Shown here in pieces: positions 35,611 through 44,870 of a DNA stretch of 64,000 nt. Position numbers and translations under genes: made by a program. Positions within the stretch are counted from its first letter, which is position 1. Each line of letters opens with the position of its first letter. The notes beneath the pieces are model-generated. The model was given only the letters and a program-made list of their open reading frames with translations. It had not been told where the DNA came from and searched no databases. This DNA is from JAAYAO01 sp051133435 (GTDB lineage Bacteria > Actinomycetota > Actinomycetes > Propionibacteriales > Propionibacteriaceae). The stretch is from positions 496,001 through 560,000 of the forward strand of contig NZ_JBPGNY010000002.1 in the NCBI RefSeq assembly GCF_051133435.1, in the 5' to 3' direction.

Positions 35611-36825
35611 GTGAGCAATACCGATCTCGGATTCCTGATCATTGGTGTCTTCGCGCTGCTGTTGGCGTTGTTGATCGTGTGGGTGTTGCGACTGTTCCGT
35701 CGCGACCAGATCTTCACCGGAATCACCCCCGGACAGTTCCCGATGCCCGGGCAGGATGCCCCCCGGACCCGGGTCAAAGGCGGCCAGGAGTACTCCGGCC
35801 CGGTGGCGGTGCAGTTCACCCCTCCGCCCGGCCTCAGCCCCGGATTGGTCGGCACCGTGGTGGACGGTGTCGCCCACATGCACGATGTCACCGCCACCAT
35901 CGTCGACCTGGCCGTGCGCGGCTACTGCACGATCGAAACGGTGAATGCCGACGGCACCAAGGTCGACCGCCCCGAAGAAATGCAGGGCAAGGACAAGCGC
36001 CGGCGCGACTGGTTGATCACCCAGCGCACCGACATCAACCCCAACCTGCTGTCGCCGATCGAGAAGCGTCTGCTCAGCCAGATGTTCGCCCACGGGCCGC
36101 GGGTGATGATGTCGCAACTCACCAGCCGGTTCGGCATGGCGATGCGCGAGGCCCAACAGAATCTCTACCACGAGGTCGTCACCCGCGGGTGGTATCCGAA
36201 ACACCCCCGCCAATCCGGGCCCTCATGCCTGGGCCGGCTCGGCGTGGTGGTCGGCATCCTCGCCTTCCTGATGTTCGCCGGTGCCGGCTTGCCCGGAATC
36301 TGGGGCGCGCTCTGCGGTGCGATGATCCTGGCCGCGTTCATTCTGCTGTGGCGCTTCGGACGGGGTCGGGTGCCGCGTACCGCCGAGGGCACCGCGGTGC
36401 GGATTCAGGCCCTGGGATTCAAGCAATACCTGGAAACCGCCGAGGCCGATCAGATCAAGTTCGAGGAAGCCGCCGACATCTTCAGCCGCTATCTGCCCTA
36501 CGCGATCGTCTTCGGTGTGGCCGAGCACTGGGCCAAGGTCTTCGGTGAAGTGGCCGCCCGGGCCCGGATGGCGGGCGTCGATGTGACTGCCCTCGACCTC
36601 AGTTGGTTCGTGCTCGATGCCGCGACCGATGTGCTGTGGTACACCTCGCTCTTCGGTGGCGACATGATCGACTTGGTCTCCGCGGTCGACTTCGGCGGAA
36701 TGGTCGCCGGGGCCACCGACGGTCTGGCCGGATTCGCCGAGGGGGTGGGTGACTTCGTCGGTTCGGCCGATCTGCTGCCCGACCTCGGCGATGGTTGCGA
36801 CGGCTGCGACTTCGACTTCTTCTGA
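35611..36825 (+). CDS. DUF2207-like membrane protein, short form
   Basis: 404 residues. One N-terminal helix (about 5-25), a cytosolic winged-helix-like stretch (VDLAVRGYCTIETV, NLLSPIEKRLLSQMF), two further helices near 210-250, and an acidic C-terminus ending CDGCDFDFF. It matches the C-terminal half of the DUF2207 protein at 25682 (ALGFKQYLETAEADQIKFEE, DIFSRYLPYAIVFGVAEHW) but lacks the extracellular domain. GTG 35611 is chosen over TTG 35596. Function unknown. Confidence 0.8.
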   Translation: MSNTDLGFLIIGVFALLLALLIVWVLRLFRRDQIFTGITPGQFPMPGQDAPRTRVKGGQEYSGPVAVQFTPPPGLSPGLVGTVVDGVAHMHDVTATIVDLAVRGYCTIETVNADGTKVDRPEEMQGKDKRRRDWLITQRTDINPNLLSPIEKRLLSQMFAHGPRVMMSQLTSRFGMAMREAQQNLYHEVVTRGWYPKHPRQSGPSCLGRLGVVVGILAFLMFAGAGLPGIWGALCGAMILAAFILLWRFGRGRVPRTAEGTAVRIQALGFKQYLETAEADQIKFEEAADIFSRYLPYAIVFGVAEHWAKVFGEVAARARMAGVDVTALDLSWFVLDAATDVLWYTSLFGGDMIDLVSAVDFGGMVAGATDGLAGFAEGVGDFVGSADLLPDLGDGCDGCDFDFF

Positions 36826-37005
36826 GCCGGTACCGGGCCCACGCCACTGCCCGAATGGCGCACGCTCGGTTGCGAACGGGAAACAGCAACGTCAACGAAA
36901 GGTGATAGTTGCCGATCGTGACCTGATTCTCAGCCAATCTGACCGCGGAACGGGGCAGGATATGGCCTGTCGGCCACCCGGGCCGGTTCGTGGAGGTGTG
37001 TTGAG

Positions 37006-38934
37006 GTGTATCCACCGCCCGAGCCGCCGCGCCCTCGTCCCGACCCACGACCCGGTCCGCCGGACGGGCCTCCCGGGTCGGGTTGGCCGGCCCCGCACCC
37101 ACAGTGGAACCCGCAACCTTCCGCCACCCCACCGCAGCCGTCCTGGGGTCCCCCGCCGCACCATTCACCCGCGGCACCCGCGCCCCAGCAGCAGGAGTGG
37201 TCGTCCCCCCATCCGCAGTGGGCCCCACCCACCGGACGTCCGGTCAGATCCCGCGCGGCCGCCCGACGGGGCTGGACGGTGGTCATGGTGGCCCTGGTCG
37301 CGATCGGAATGCTCGCGGCATCGCTGGTGGCTGCGGCCCCGTCGGGCCGGCTCGAGGGAGGCCGGGCGGCCGAACTGATCGGTGCCGATGGACACTCCCA
37401 GGTCTTGGCCGGCCCGCAGGGGGAGCAGGCGGAGCAACGCGAATGGGCGCATCTGTACGGCTTCGAGGCCTTCAACGGCCCGTACGAGTTCTTCTACCTG
37501 CCGACACTCCAGGACGAGGGTGGGATGACCCTGGACGAGGCCCTGCGCACCCAATGGATTCGACACACGACCACGCTCGCCGATGGGTCCCAGGCCCATG
37601 TGCTCTATTCCCTCGACAAGACCGGGCTGCACCTGCATCTGACGATGACCGACAAGCTGGTCATCGCCTACGTGCCCGGCCGGCTGGACGTGCCCGCCGA
37701 TGTCGCGCCGGGGGACGAGTGGGATTTCGAGGGCCGGATGCATGTGTACGAAGGCAAGAGCTACGCCTACACGTCCAGGGCCGATGCCTCCGAGGCCGAG
37801 GAATTCGGTGCCGAGTGTGTCCGGATTCGGCATACCGATGAGGTCGAAGGCATCGGTGAGATCGAGCAGAACCTGGTGTGGTGCCCGGGCCGCGGCGTGG
37901 TTGCCGACGGTGACCTGGCAGTCACCGAAATCGACCGGCCGCAGCGCGAATACGTCGAGCAGAAGTGGAATCCGCAGAACTGGAAATACCAGCAACCGGT
38001 ATCGCAGCAGCTCGAGGGCAATGAACTCCGGATCAATCCGATCTCGCAACCGCTGGGCACCACCGGACGTTCCGCGGCGCCGTACACCACCCAGGACGTG
38101 CTGGCCTTCGATGACAACTGGATCTACCGGGGGGTGAATCGTCCCGGGGGCAAGGTCGTTGCCGCCACCCAGGTTCAGGAATTGAGCCTGATCGCGACCT
38201 CCGAACGCACGATCACCGCGGTCACCGACACCTTGTGGCGGCGATGGCAGATCGAGGTGCCGGACGTGATCGTGCAACTGATCCCGGCCGGCCCCGACCA
38301 CTTCGTCAGCGTCAATTCCAACGGCCGGGTGTCCCTGCATGCCCTCGACGACGGAGCGGTCGTGTGGCAGCGCAACTACCCCGGCGCGGCCGATTTCGCC
38401 GTCACGGTGCGGGACGGCCGCGTCTTCGTGGTCAGCGGCCGACAGCAGATCACGGCGTTGGATCAGGCCGATGGCAAGACCCTGGGCACGGTCGAACTGC
38501 CCGATAACCCGGTGGCCGTCGGTGGCGCAGGTGATCTGCTGGTGGCGGTCGGTGACTCGGGCCGAATGTTCGCCTTCGGCACCGATGGCACGGCCAGATG
38601 GTCCACCCAGACCGACGGAACCCAAATCACCGCCCACATCGTGGTCACCGACCGGGAGGTGGTCTACGGCGACTCCGATCAGGTGGTCGGGATGGATCGC
38701 GAGACCGGCCAGGTGGTGTGGCGCTACGACCTCGACGCCCGGCAACTGGTCACCGATGGGGAGTACTTGGTGGTGTACGCCCAATCGCACCTGACCGTAT
38801 TGCGAGGCGGCGAGGTGATGCACCAATGGGCGCTGCCGGTCGAGTACGCGACCAGTGATTTCTACTGCGGCGCCCTGCCCGACGGGGTGGCCTGTATCGA
38901 TGGGGTCGGACGGATCAGCGAGGCCCGTCCATGA
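37006..38934 (+). CDS. Membrane-anchored PQQ-like beta-propeller protein
   Basis: 642 residues. Proline-rich cytosolic N-terminus (about 1-85, repeated PPQP/PHPQW units), one membrane helix (about 88-108), then a large extracellular part. From about 370 onward, repeats of the type F(V/A)VSxxGRxxxLDxxxGxxxW (for example RVFVVSGRQQITALDQADG) indicate a quinoprotein-like propeller without obvious enzyme residues. GTG start with GGAGG upstream. Coupled by ATGA to the next gene, so the two probably form one envelope complex. Function unknown. Confidence 0.75.
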   Translation: MYPPPEPPRPRPDPRPGPPDGPPGSGWPAPHPQWNPQPSATPPQPSWGPPPHHSPAAPAPQQQEWSSPHPQWAPPTGRPVRSRAAARRGWTVVMVALVAIGMLAASLVAAAPSGRLEGGRAAELIGADGHSQVLAGPQGEQAEQREWAHLYGFEAFNGPYEFFYLPTLQDEGGMTLDEALRTQWIRHTTTLADGSQAHVLYSLDKTGLHLHLTMTDKLVIAYVPGRLDVPADVAPGDEWDFEGRMHVYEGKSYAYTSRADASEAEEFGAECVRIRHTDEVEGIGEIEQNLVWCPGRGVVADGDLAVTEIDRPQREYVEQKWNPQNWKYQQPVSQQLEGNELRINPISQPLGTTGRSAAPYTTQDVLAFDDNWIYRGVNRPGGKVVAATQVQELSLIATSERTITAVTDTLWRRWQIEVPDVIVQLIPAGPDHFVSVNSNGRVSLHALDDGAVVWQRNYPGAADFAVTVRDGRVFVVSGRQQITALDQADGKTLGTVELPDNPVAVGGAGDLLVAVGDSGRMFAFGTDGTARWSTQTDGTQITAHIVVTDREVVYGDSDQVVGMDRETGQVVWRYDLDARQLVTDGEYLVVYAQSHLTVLRGGEVMHQWALPVEYATSDFYCGALPDGVACIDGVGRISEARP

Positions 38935-40757
38935 AACAACTGTGGACGATCCTGCGGCGCTGGGTGAACCTGGCGGTGATCGACGCCGTGCGCAGCGGCG
39001 TGCCCCAGCCGAGGCAGTGGTCCCATGGACTACGCGCGGTGACCGCGGTGGGCGCGCTGGCGTTCCTGCTCGCGGCCGCGTTGACCCTTCTGTCAACACC
39101 ATTGCGGGCCGAGACCGAACTGGCGGTCGGAGCCCAGCATTTGGTGCTGCCCTCGTGGTCGGCCCCCTTGGTGCTGTGGATTCTGGTCGTGGCGATGAGC
39201 CTGGCGGCGACCGCGATCCTGCACCTGCACCCGGTGCTGCGCCTCTTCGGCTGGCTGGCGTTGACCTTCCTGATGGTCACCTTCCTGCCGCCGCTGGCGA
39301 ACGAACCCGTGGTGGCCTTCGGACTGCTGGCCGCCGGCAGCCTGTCGTTGCTCGTGCTGATCGTGGTGAGGTGGCGCAAGTCGTTCCACCCGGTGGAGTT
39401 TCTGTTCGCCTCGATCGCGGTGTCACTCGGCACGCTGGCACCACTGGTGCGGGCCACCGGCTCATCCACCTACGGTTTCGACCATCGGCCGCTGTACATC
39501 GAGGGAACGTTGATCAGCTTCGTGCTGTTCGCGATGCCGCTGCTGCTGGTGACCGGCTATGCGATGGCGCAGGTCACCACTCGCCTGGCCACAGATCTCG
39601 GCCCCTCCCTGGACGGCCGGGCGCTGGCCGTGGTGGCCGCGGTGCTGGCAGTACCGGCACTGGCGCTGATCGGCTGGCATTGGTGGCAGGGCAATGAGCT
39701 GTGGACCTTCGATGCGATGCTGACCTCGGCGGTTTTGCTGATCGTCCTGGTGGTGCTGGCTCTGCCGCTGTGGGTGCGGGCCCGAGGTGCGGGTCTACCG
39801 CCGGTGGCAGAGGTGGACGAGGGGTTCGGCCCATGGCTGTACCCGATCGCCCTGGGCCTGGTGGCCCAGAATCTGCCGGTCTTCATGCTCACCCAAATCG
39901 CTCCGGTGGCTGGAATCCTGTTCGGGCCCGACATGGCCAACAAGCTGATCGAGTTGCCCTCGTTCACCCAGACCCCCATGGCCCGAGCGATCTGGCGAAT
40001 TCTGCTCTCGATCGGATTCGTGGTGGCTGCTTGGCTGTTCGCCCGGAGGGGCCGGATGGGTGGCCCCCTGGCTGCAATCGCGGCAGCGGCGGTGATCGCA
40101 ACGGGTGCGGTGGGTACCGCGACCGGATGGCGCTACACGTTCACCGGGGAGGCGTTGATCCAGATCGCGGTGCTGGTCGGTGGGGTGACCTTCATCGTCC
40201 GGGCCGTGCGCCGCAAGATCGACCAGCGGACGTTGATCGGACTCGTGGGCCTGCTGGCCCTCACCGTGGCGTACCCCTTCCGGCACCTGGTCGGGGAACC
40301 GATCGACGGCATCGCCGGTCAGGCCGGCGGCGCTCTGGTGATCTTCGGGGTCACCTGGCAACTGCTGTCCGGGGCCGGATTCACCCGTAGGTCCAGCCGC
40401 GTCGCACCTGCTCCCGCGCGGGTGCTGCTGTTCACCGCCAACATCGTGCTGACCGCCGCGGTGATGGCCTGGGTGGCCCTGACCCGCCGGACGGCCTCGG
40501 TGATCGACCCGGCCGCCTACGCCAACACCGGCGACCACATGTTCGGCACACCGCTGTTGGCGGCGGTGCTGGTGCTGTTGGTGCTGCAGATCATCACCGG
40601 CGGGGACGCGCGGAGAGTCGAGACCCGCGAGGACGAGGCCCTCGAGGTCGAGGTCGCGGTGCACCAGCAGACCGGTCAGGTGTGGACCCCGCAACCGAGC
40701 GGACCGGTACCCGGCATCCAACCGCCCTGGACGGCCCCCGGGCCACCGCAACGTTGA
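38931..40757 (+). CDS. Polytopic membrane protein of unknown function
   Basis: 608 residues with about fourteen hydrophobic segments between 35 and 560, and a hydrophilic acidic, Pro-rich C-terminus. I do not recognise a family. It is translationally coupled to the propeller protein gene and convergent with the mscS-like gene 12 bases away. Likely the membrane partner of the upstream protein; it could be a transporter or envelope assembly factor. Confidence 0.7.
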   Translation: MKQLWTILRRWVNLAVIDAVRSGVPQPRQWSHGLRAVTAVGALAFLLAAALTLLSTPLRAETELAVGAQHLVLPSWSAPLVLWILVVAMSLAATAILHLHPVLRLFGWLALTFLMVTFLPPLANEPVVAFGLLAAGSLSLLVLIVVRWRKSFHPVEFLFASIAVSLGTLAPLVRATGSSTYGFDHRPLYIEGTLISFVLFAMPLLLVTGYAMAQVTTRLATDLGPSLDGRALAVVAAVLAVPALALIGWHWWQGNELWTFDAMLTSAVLLIVLVVLALPLWVRARGAGLPPVAEVDEGFGPWLYPIALGLVAQNLPVFMLTQIAPVAGILFGPDMANKLIELPSFTQTPMARAIWRILLSIGFVVAAWLFARRGRMGGPLAAIAAAAVIATGAVGTATGWRYTFTGEALIQIAVLVGGVTFIVRAVRRKIDQRTLIGLVGLLALTVAYPFRHLVGEPIDGIAGQAGGALVIFGVTWQLLSGAGFTRRSSRVAPAPARVLLFTANIVLTAAVMAWVALTRRTASVIDPAAYANTGDHMFGTPLLAAVLVLLVLQIITGGDARRVETREDEALEVEVAVHQQTGQVWTPQPSGPVPGIQPPWTAPGPPQR

Positions 40758-40769
40758 GGACGGACGCGT

Positions 40770-41642
40770 TCAGGGGGTGGGTGGCAGACCCGGGTACCTC
40801 GGGGCGCGCACCCCGGCAGCCGCCAGGGCCTCCTGGCCCTTCTCCCGGATCACCCGCTGCACCCCCCATTGCTGGTTCGGCTCGCACCGGGCCATGATCC
40901 GCAGCGTCATGGTGTTGCCGCTGAGCGATTCCACCCCGAGGACGGTCGGGGCATCGAGCAGTTTGTCCGCCAGAGTGCCGCCCTCGGTCAGTTCGGTCAT
41001 CGCGTCCCGCAGTGCCGCGATCGCCTTCGCGGGGGCCTCGTCGTTGGCGACGGGCAGGTCGATGATCGCGGTGGACCAGCCCTGGGAGTGGTTCGCGATC
41101 CGGGTGATTTCACCGTTGCGGACGTACCAGATCACTCCTTCGGCATCGCGCAGGCGGGTGATCCGCAGGGTCACCTCCTCGACGGTGCCCTTGCACTCCC
41201 CGGTGTCGACCAGATCACCGACGCCGTACTGGTCCTCCGACAGCATGAACAACCCCGACAGGTAGTCCTTGACCAGCGATTGCGCGCCGAAACCGAGTGC
41301 CACGCCGCCGATACCGGCCGAGGCCAGCAGCGGCCCCAGTGGCAGCCCGACCGCCGACATGATCGTCAACAGGGCGAGCACCACGATCACGATGGTGGCC
41401 ACATTGGTCAGCAGTGACCCCATCGTCGCGGTGCGCTGTTTGTGGCGCTCGTGGGTCAACCCGGCGGCCCGGGCGAGCACCCCGGGGCGTTCCGCCGCGC
41501 GCTTGTCCGCCCGGGCGATGGAGTTGGCCACCACCCGGCGGATCGCCCGCACCACCACCCAGCGGCCGAGGATCGCCACCAGCAGGGTGACCGCGATGAC
41601 GATCGCGGTTTCGGGCCAATCCACGGTCAGCATGGCAATCAC
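40770..41642 (-). CDS. Small-conductance mechanosensitive channel (MscS family)
   Basis: 290 residues. N-terminal helix, a basic cytosolic linker, then the pore helix region with alternating Gly/Ala (GPLLASAGIGGVALGFGAQ, about 110-128), followed by the MscS beta domain (DTGECKGTVEEVTLRITRLR) and alpha/beta C-terminus. Releases solutes on hypo-osmotic shock. GTG 41642 overlaps the Sir2 stop (GTGA); ATG 41633 is an equal alternative. Confidence 0.88.
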   Translation of the reverse strand: MIAMLTVDWPETAIVIAVTLLVAILGRWVVVRAIRRVVANSIARADKRAAERPGVLARAAGLTHERHKQRTATMGSLLTNVATIVIVVLALLTIMSAVGLPLGPLLASAGIGGVALGFGAQSLVKDYLSGLFMLSEDQYGVGDLVDTGECKGTVEEVTLRITRLRDAEGVIWYVRNGEITRIANHSQGWSTAIIDLPVANDEAPAKAIAALRDAMTELTEGGTLADKLLDAPTVLGVESLSGNTMTLRIMARCEPNQQWGVQRVIREKGQEALAAAGVRAPRYPGLPPTP

Positions 41643-42388
41643 GCCGCCACACCCAACAGCCGCGGCAGCACCTCACCCAGCCGGCCGCGCACCACCGCGT
41701 GCACCCAATCGTCGAAGGGGGTCTCCTCGGCGTTGACGATGACCGCCCGGGCGCCCTCACTCAGGGCGGTCGGCACCAGGCCGGCCACCGGCTGGACGGT
41801 CAGGCTGGTGCCCACGGTCAGCAACACATCACAGTCGGTGGCGGCCGCGAACGCCGCGTCCAGTACCTCGGGAACCAGCATTTCGCCGAACAGGATCGTG
41901 GTCGCCCGGGTGATGCCGCCACAGCGTGGGCAATCCGGGTCGGGGTCGCCGGCGCGCACCCGTTCGATCTGATCGATCATCGGGCCCGTGGCGGGGCAGG
42001 AATCGCACTGCCATTCGCGCACCGAGCCGTGGACTTCCAGCACCTTGTCGTCGGCATTGCCGGCCACCTGGTGCAGGCCGTCGGTGTTCTGGGTGATGAT
42101 CGCCTGCAAGCGGCCCTGCTTCTCCAGTTCGACCAGGGCCTCGTGGGCCGGGTTCGGACGGGCCTGCCAGACGGGGGACGCGGCACGGTACTGCCAGGCG
42201 GCCCGGCGCACCTCGGGGTCGCCCAGGTAGGAATCCAGATGGGAGATGAGTTCGGCCTTCGGGTTCTGCGTCCACAGGCCCTGTGGGCCGCGGAAGTCCT
42301 GAATACCCGATTCGGTGGAAATCCCCGCGCCGCTCAGCACGGTGATCCTCTCCGCCTCGGCCAGCAGATCGACGGGGTCGGCTCTCAT
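41639..42388 (-). CDS. Sir2-family NAD-dependent protein deacylase
   Basis: 249 residues. NAD site GAGISTESGIQDFRG (about 20-34), TQNTDGLH, catalytic His in EVHGSVREWQC, zinc ribbon CDSC ... CPRCGG, and LLTVGTSLTVQPVAGL. All catalytic features are intact. Removes acyl groups from protein lysines, producing nicotinamide. The CobB-like short form is normal in actinobacteria. Transcribed with the mscS-like gene. Confidence 0.92.
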   Translation of the reverse strand: MRADPVDLLAEAERITVLSGAGISTESGIQDFRGPQGLWTQNPKAELISHLDSYLGDPEVRRAAWQYRAASPVWQARPNPAHEALVELEKQGRLQAIITQNTDGLHQVAGNADDKVLEVHGSVREWQCDSCPATGPMIDQIERVRAGDPDPDCPRCGGITRATTILFGEMLVPEVLDAAFAAATDCDVLLTVGTSLTVQPVAGLVPTALSEGARAVIVNAEETPFDDWVHAVVRGRLGEVLPRLLGVAA

Positions 42389-42493
42389 GGTTGAAACGGT
42401 ACCCGCCCGTGCTCGACGACCAAGCCGGTAGCCGTTCTTTCACGGTGCGGTCGCCTAGGCTCGAGTCACCCGTCCCCGTCGTCCAGGAGCACC

Positions 42494-43105
42494 GTGAGCA
42501 AGCAGAACCCCAGTCAGTGGGAGAAGATCACCGCCGAGAACCCCGAGCACTCGAAGTGGTACATCGAACGGTTCCGGGCGATGGCGGCCGACGGTCAGGA
42601 CCTGGCCGGTGAGGCGCGGCTGATCGATGCGATGGCCGACCGGGATTCGCGGATTCTGGATGCCGGCTGCGGGCCGGGCCGGATCGCCGGCCACCTGCAC
42701 CGGCAGGGGCACACGGTGGTGGGAGTCGATGTGGACCCCGAGCTGATCGCCGCCGCCGAGGTCGACCACCCCGGGCCGACCTATCTGGTGGCGGACCTGG
42801 CCGAACTCGACCTGCCCGCCCGTGGCGTGCCGGACCCTTTCGACCTGATCGTCTGCGCCGGCAACGTGATGACCTTCCTCGCGCCCGACACCCAGGTGAA
42901 TGTGCTGGACGGCTTCGCCCGGCATCTGGCCGAGGGGGGACGAGCGGTGGTCGGTTTCGGGGCCGGACGTGGTTACGACTTCGCCCAGTTCCTCTCCGAT
43001 GCGCGGTCGGTGGGGCTCGCTGCGCAGCATCTGCTGTCGACCTGGGATCTGCGTCCGTTCACCGACGAATCGGGGTTCCTGGTCGCGGTGCTGGGCCGCG
43101 ACTGA
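42494..43105 (+). CDS. Class I SAM-dependent methyltransferase
   Basis: 203 residues. SAM-binding motif I ILDAGCGPGRIAGHL (about 54-68), motif II-like VVGVDVDPELIAAA, and FDLIVCAGNVMTFL as motif IV. GTG start with CAGGAGCACC upstream. No neighbour indicates the substrate; small-molecule type is likely from the short length. Confidence 0.85.
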   Translation: MSKQNPSQWEKITAENPEHSKWYIERFRAMAADGQDLAGEARLIDAMADRDSRILDAGCGPGRIAGHLHRQGHTVVGVDVDPELIAAAEVDHPGPTYLVADLAELDLPARGVPDPFDLIVCAGNVMTFLAPDTQVNVLDGFARHLAEGGRAVVGFGAGRGYDFAQFLSDARSVGLAAQHLLSTWDLRPFTDESGFLVAVLGRD

Positions 43106-43117
43106 GCCGTTGCCGAA

Positions 43118-43942
43118 TCAACTGGTGATGTCCTTACCGGCGAACCGGGCCCAGGCGGCACTGCCGAAGACCACGATGTAACCGGCCGCCAGCAGCATTC
43201 CGCGGGTCAGGTTGTCGGTGAAGATCGGTTCGCGAAACAGATCGACCCCGTCGGTCCAGTGGTGCACGAGCAACCACGGGTGCAGCCAGTCCAACTGGGG
43301 CACCGCATGCAGGATCCACAGCACCATCACCACCCCGGCGGTTGCGAGGGTGGCGGCCACCGGCTGCTCGGTGAGGGTCGAGATGAACAACCCGACCGCG
43401 GCCAGCGCGGCCAGGCAGATGGCCAGGTAACCGACCAGCAGCGCCAGTCGGCCCAAGCCCTCCACCAGTGGGATCTCGTTGCCCGACAACAGCCGCACCG
43501 GTTTCAGCCCGAACAACAACCAGCCGGCCAGCAGCCCGGCCACCGCGACCGCCAGTGGGGCGATCACCGCTCCCACCACCAGGGCCGCGTACTTGGTGAT
43601 CAGCAGCCGGGTGCGGTGCACCGGGACGGTCAGCAGGTAGCGCAGGGTGCCCTGGTTCGCCTCCCCCGAGATCGCGTCACCGCACAGGGCGGATACGGCC
43701 AGGGGCAGGAAGAAGGTGATCATCACGCTCAGTGCGCTGAGTGCGACGAAGAAGCCGTTCTCGCTGATGTCGGTGATGAAATCCGGGCCGTGGCCGCGTC
43801 CGGTCGGACGGGACACCCGGATCGCGAGCGCCATCACCACCGGCACCGCGGCCAACACGGCCAGGCCCACCTGGTTGCGGCGCCGTCCGGCGATCAGGCG
43901 CAGTTCGGACCGGAACAGCCGCAGAGCCCTACCCGCTGACAT
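43118..43942 (-). CDS. ABC-2 type transporter permease
   Basis: 274 residues, six helices. The region after helix 2 (GDAISGEANQGTLRYLLTVPVHR) is the conserved ABC-2 coupling segment. Overlaps the upstream ATPase gene by 14 bases. Together they form an exporter of unknown cargo. Confidence 0.88.
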   Translation of the reverse strand: MSAGRALRLFRSELRLIAGRRRNQVGLAVLAAVPVVMALAIRVSRPTGRGHGPDFITDISENGFFVALSALSVMITFFLPLAVSALCGDAISGEANQGTLRYLLTVPVHRTRLLITKYAALVVGAVIAPLAVAVAGLLAGWLLFGLKPVRLLSGNEIPLVEGLGRLALLVGYLAICLAALAAVGLFISTLTEQPVAATLATAGVVMVLWILHAVPQLDWLHPWLLVHHWTDGVDLFREPIFTDNLTRGMLLAAGYIVVFGSAAWARFAGKDITS

Positions 43943-44870
43943 CGAAACCCTCCCCGGTCAGGGCGATGAACAGGTCTTCCAGGCTCGGCCGGGCCACCTC
44001 GAAACCCTGTACCGCCACTCCCGCGTCGACCAGGGCGACGACGAGTTTCTCGGCGGGTTCGTCCGCATCGATGAAGCCGGTGACCCCGTCCTCGACCGGT
44101 TCTACATCGACGACGCCCAGGCCGGTCAGCACCCGGGCGGCGGTTTCCTGATCGGGGGTGCGCAGATTCACCCGCGGCTGGGCGCTGGAACGCACCTCGG
44201 CCAGGGGGCCCTGGCTGACCAGCACGCCGGTGCGCATCATGCCGACGTGGGAGCAGATCTGTTCGACCTCACCGAGCAGGTGACTGGAGACCAGCACGCT
44301 CAGCCCGTCGGCATTCAGATCGGCCAGCAGGGAACGCACCTCGCGGGTGCCCTGCGGGTCGAGACCATTGGTGGGCTCGTCCAGAATCAGCAGGTCGCGG
44401 GGTTGTAGCAGGGCGGCGGCGATGCCGAGGCGCTGGCGCATGCCCAGTGAATAGGCGCGGTAGCGCTTGGTGGCGGCCGCGGCCAGGCCGACCCGGTCGA
44501 GGGCCTGATCAACCCGGGTGCGGCAGGTTGCGGGGTCGGCGTTGAGGTCAGCGGCATCGAGCCGGGTGAGGTTCTCCCGTCCGGACAGGTAGGGGTGGAA
44601 GCCGGGCCCTTCGACCAGGGCACCGACCCGGCCGAGCACCCGGGCGTCGCCGCGACCGACCGGTTCACCGAGCACGGTGGCGGTGCCGGAGCTGGGGCGG
44701 ATCAGCCCGAGCAGCATCCGGATCGTGGTGGTCTTGCCCGAACCGTTGGGGCCCAGGAAGCCGTACACCGAACCGCGCGGAACCTGCAGGTCGATGTTGT
44801 CGACCACGCGTTGGGCGCCGAAGTTCTTGGTCAGCCCCGAGGTCAGGACGGCCGATTCCGGTTCGTTCAC
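43929..44870 (-). CDS. ABC transporter ATPase (DrrA/CcmA type exporter)
   Basis: 313 residues. Walker A GPNGSGKTTT (about 38-47), signature LGMRQRLGIA, Walker B LLILDEPTNGLDPQG, switch His in VSSHLLGEVEQ. C-terminal extension as in DrrA-type export ATPases. Sits between the permease (14-base overlap) and a LolA-like gene (ATGA overlap), forming a three-gene unit. Confidence 0.92.
   Translation of the reverse strand: MNEPESAVLTSGLTKNFGAQRVVDNIDLQVPRGSVYGFLGPNGSGKTTTIRMLLGLIRPSSGTATVLGEPVGRGDARVLGRVGALVEGPGFHPYLSGRENLTRLDAADLNADPATCRTRVDQALDRVGLAAAATKRYRAYSLGMRQRLGIAAALLQPRDLLILDEPTNGLDPQGTREVRSLLADLNADGLSVLVSSHLLGEVEQICSHVGMMRTGVLVSQGPLAEVRSSAQPRVNLRTPDQETAARVLTGLGVVDVEPVEDGVTGFIDADEPAEKLVVALVDAGVAVQGFEVARPSLEDLFIALTGEGFDVSG

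Noticed and set aside
37165..39102. 645-codon minus-strand frame opposite the propeller protein
   Set aside because: No start context or family resemblance, and it overlaps a coupled plus-strand pair completely.
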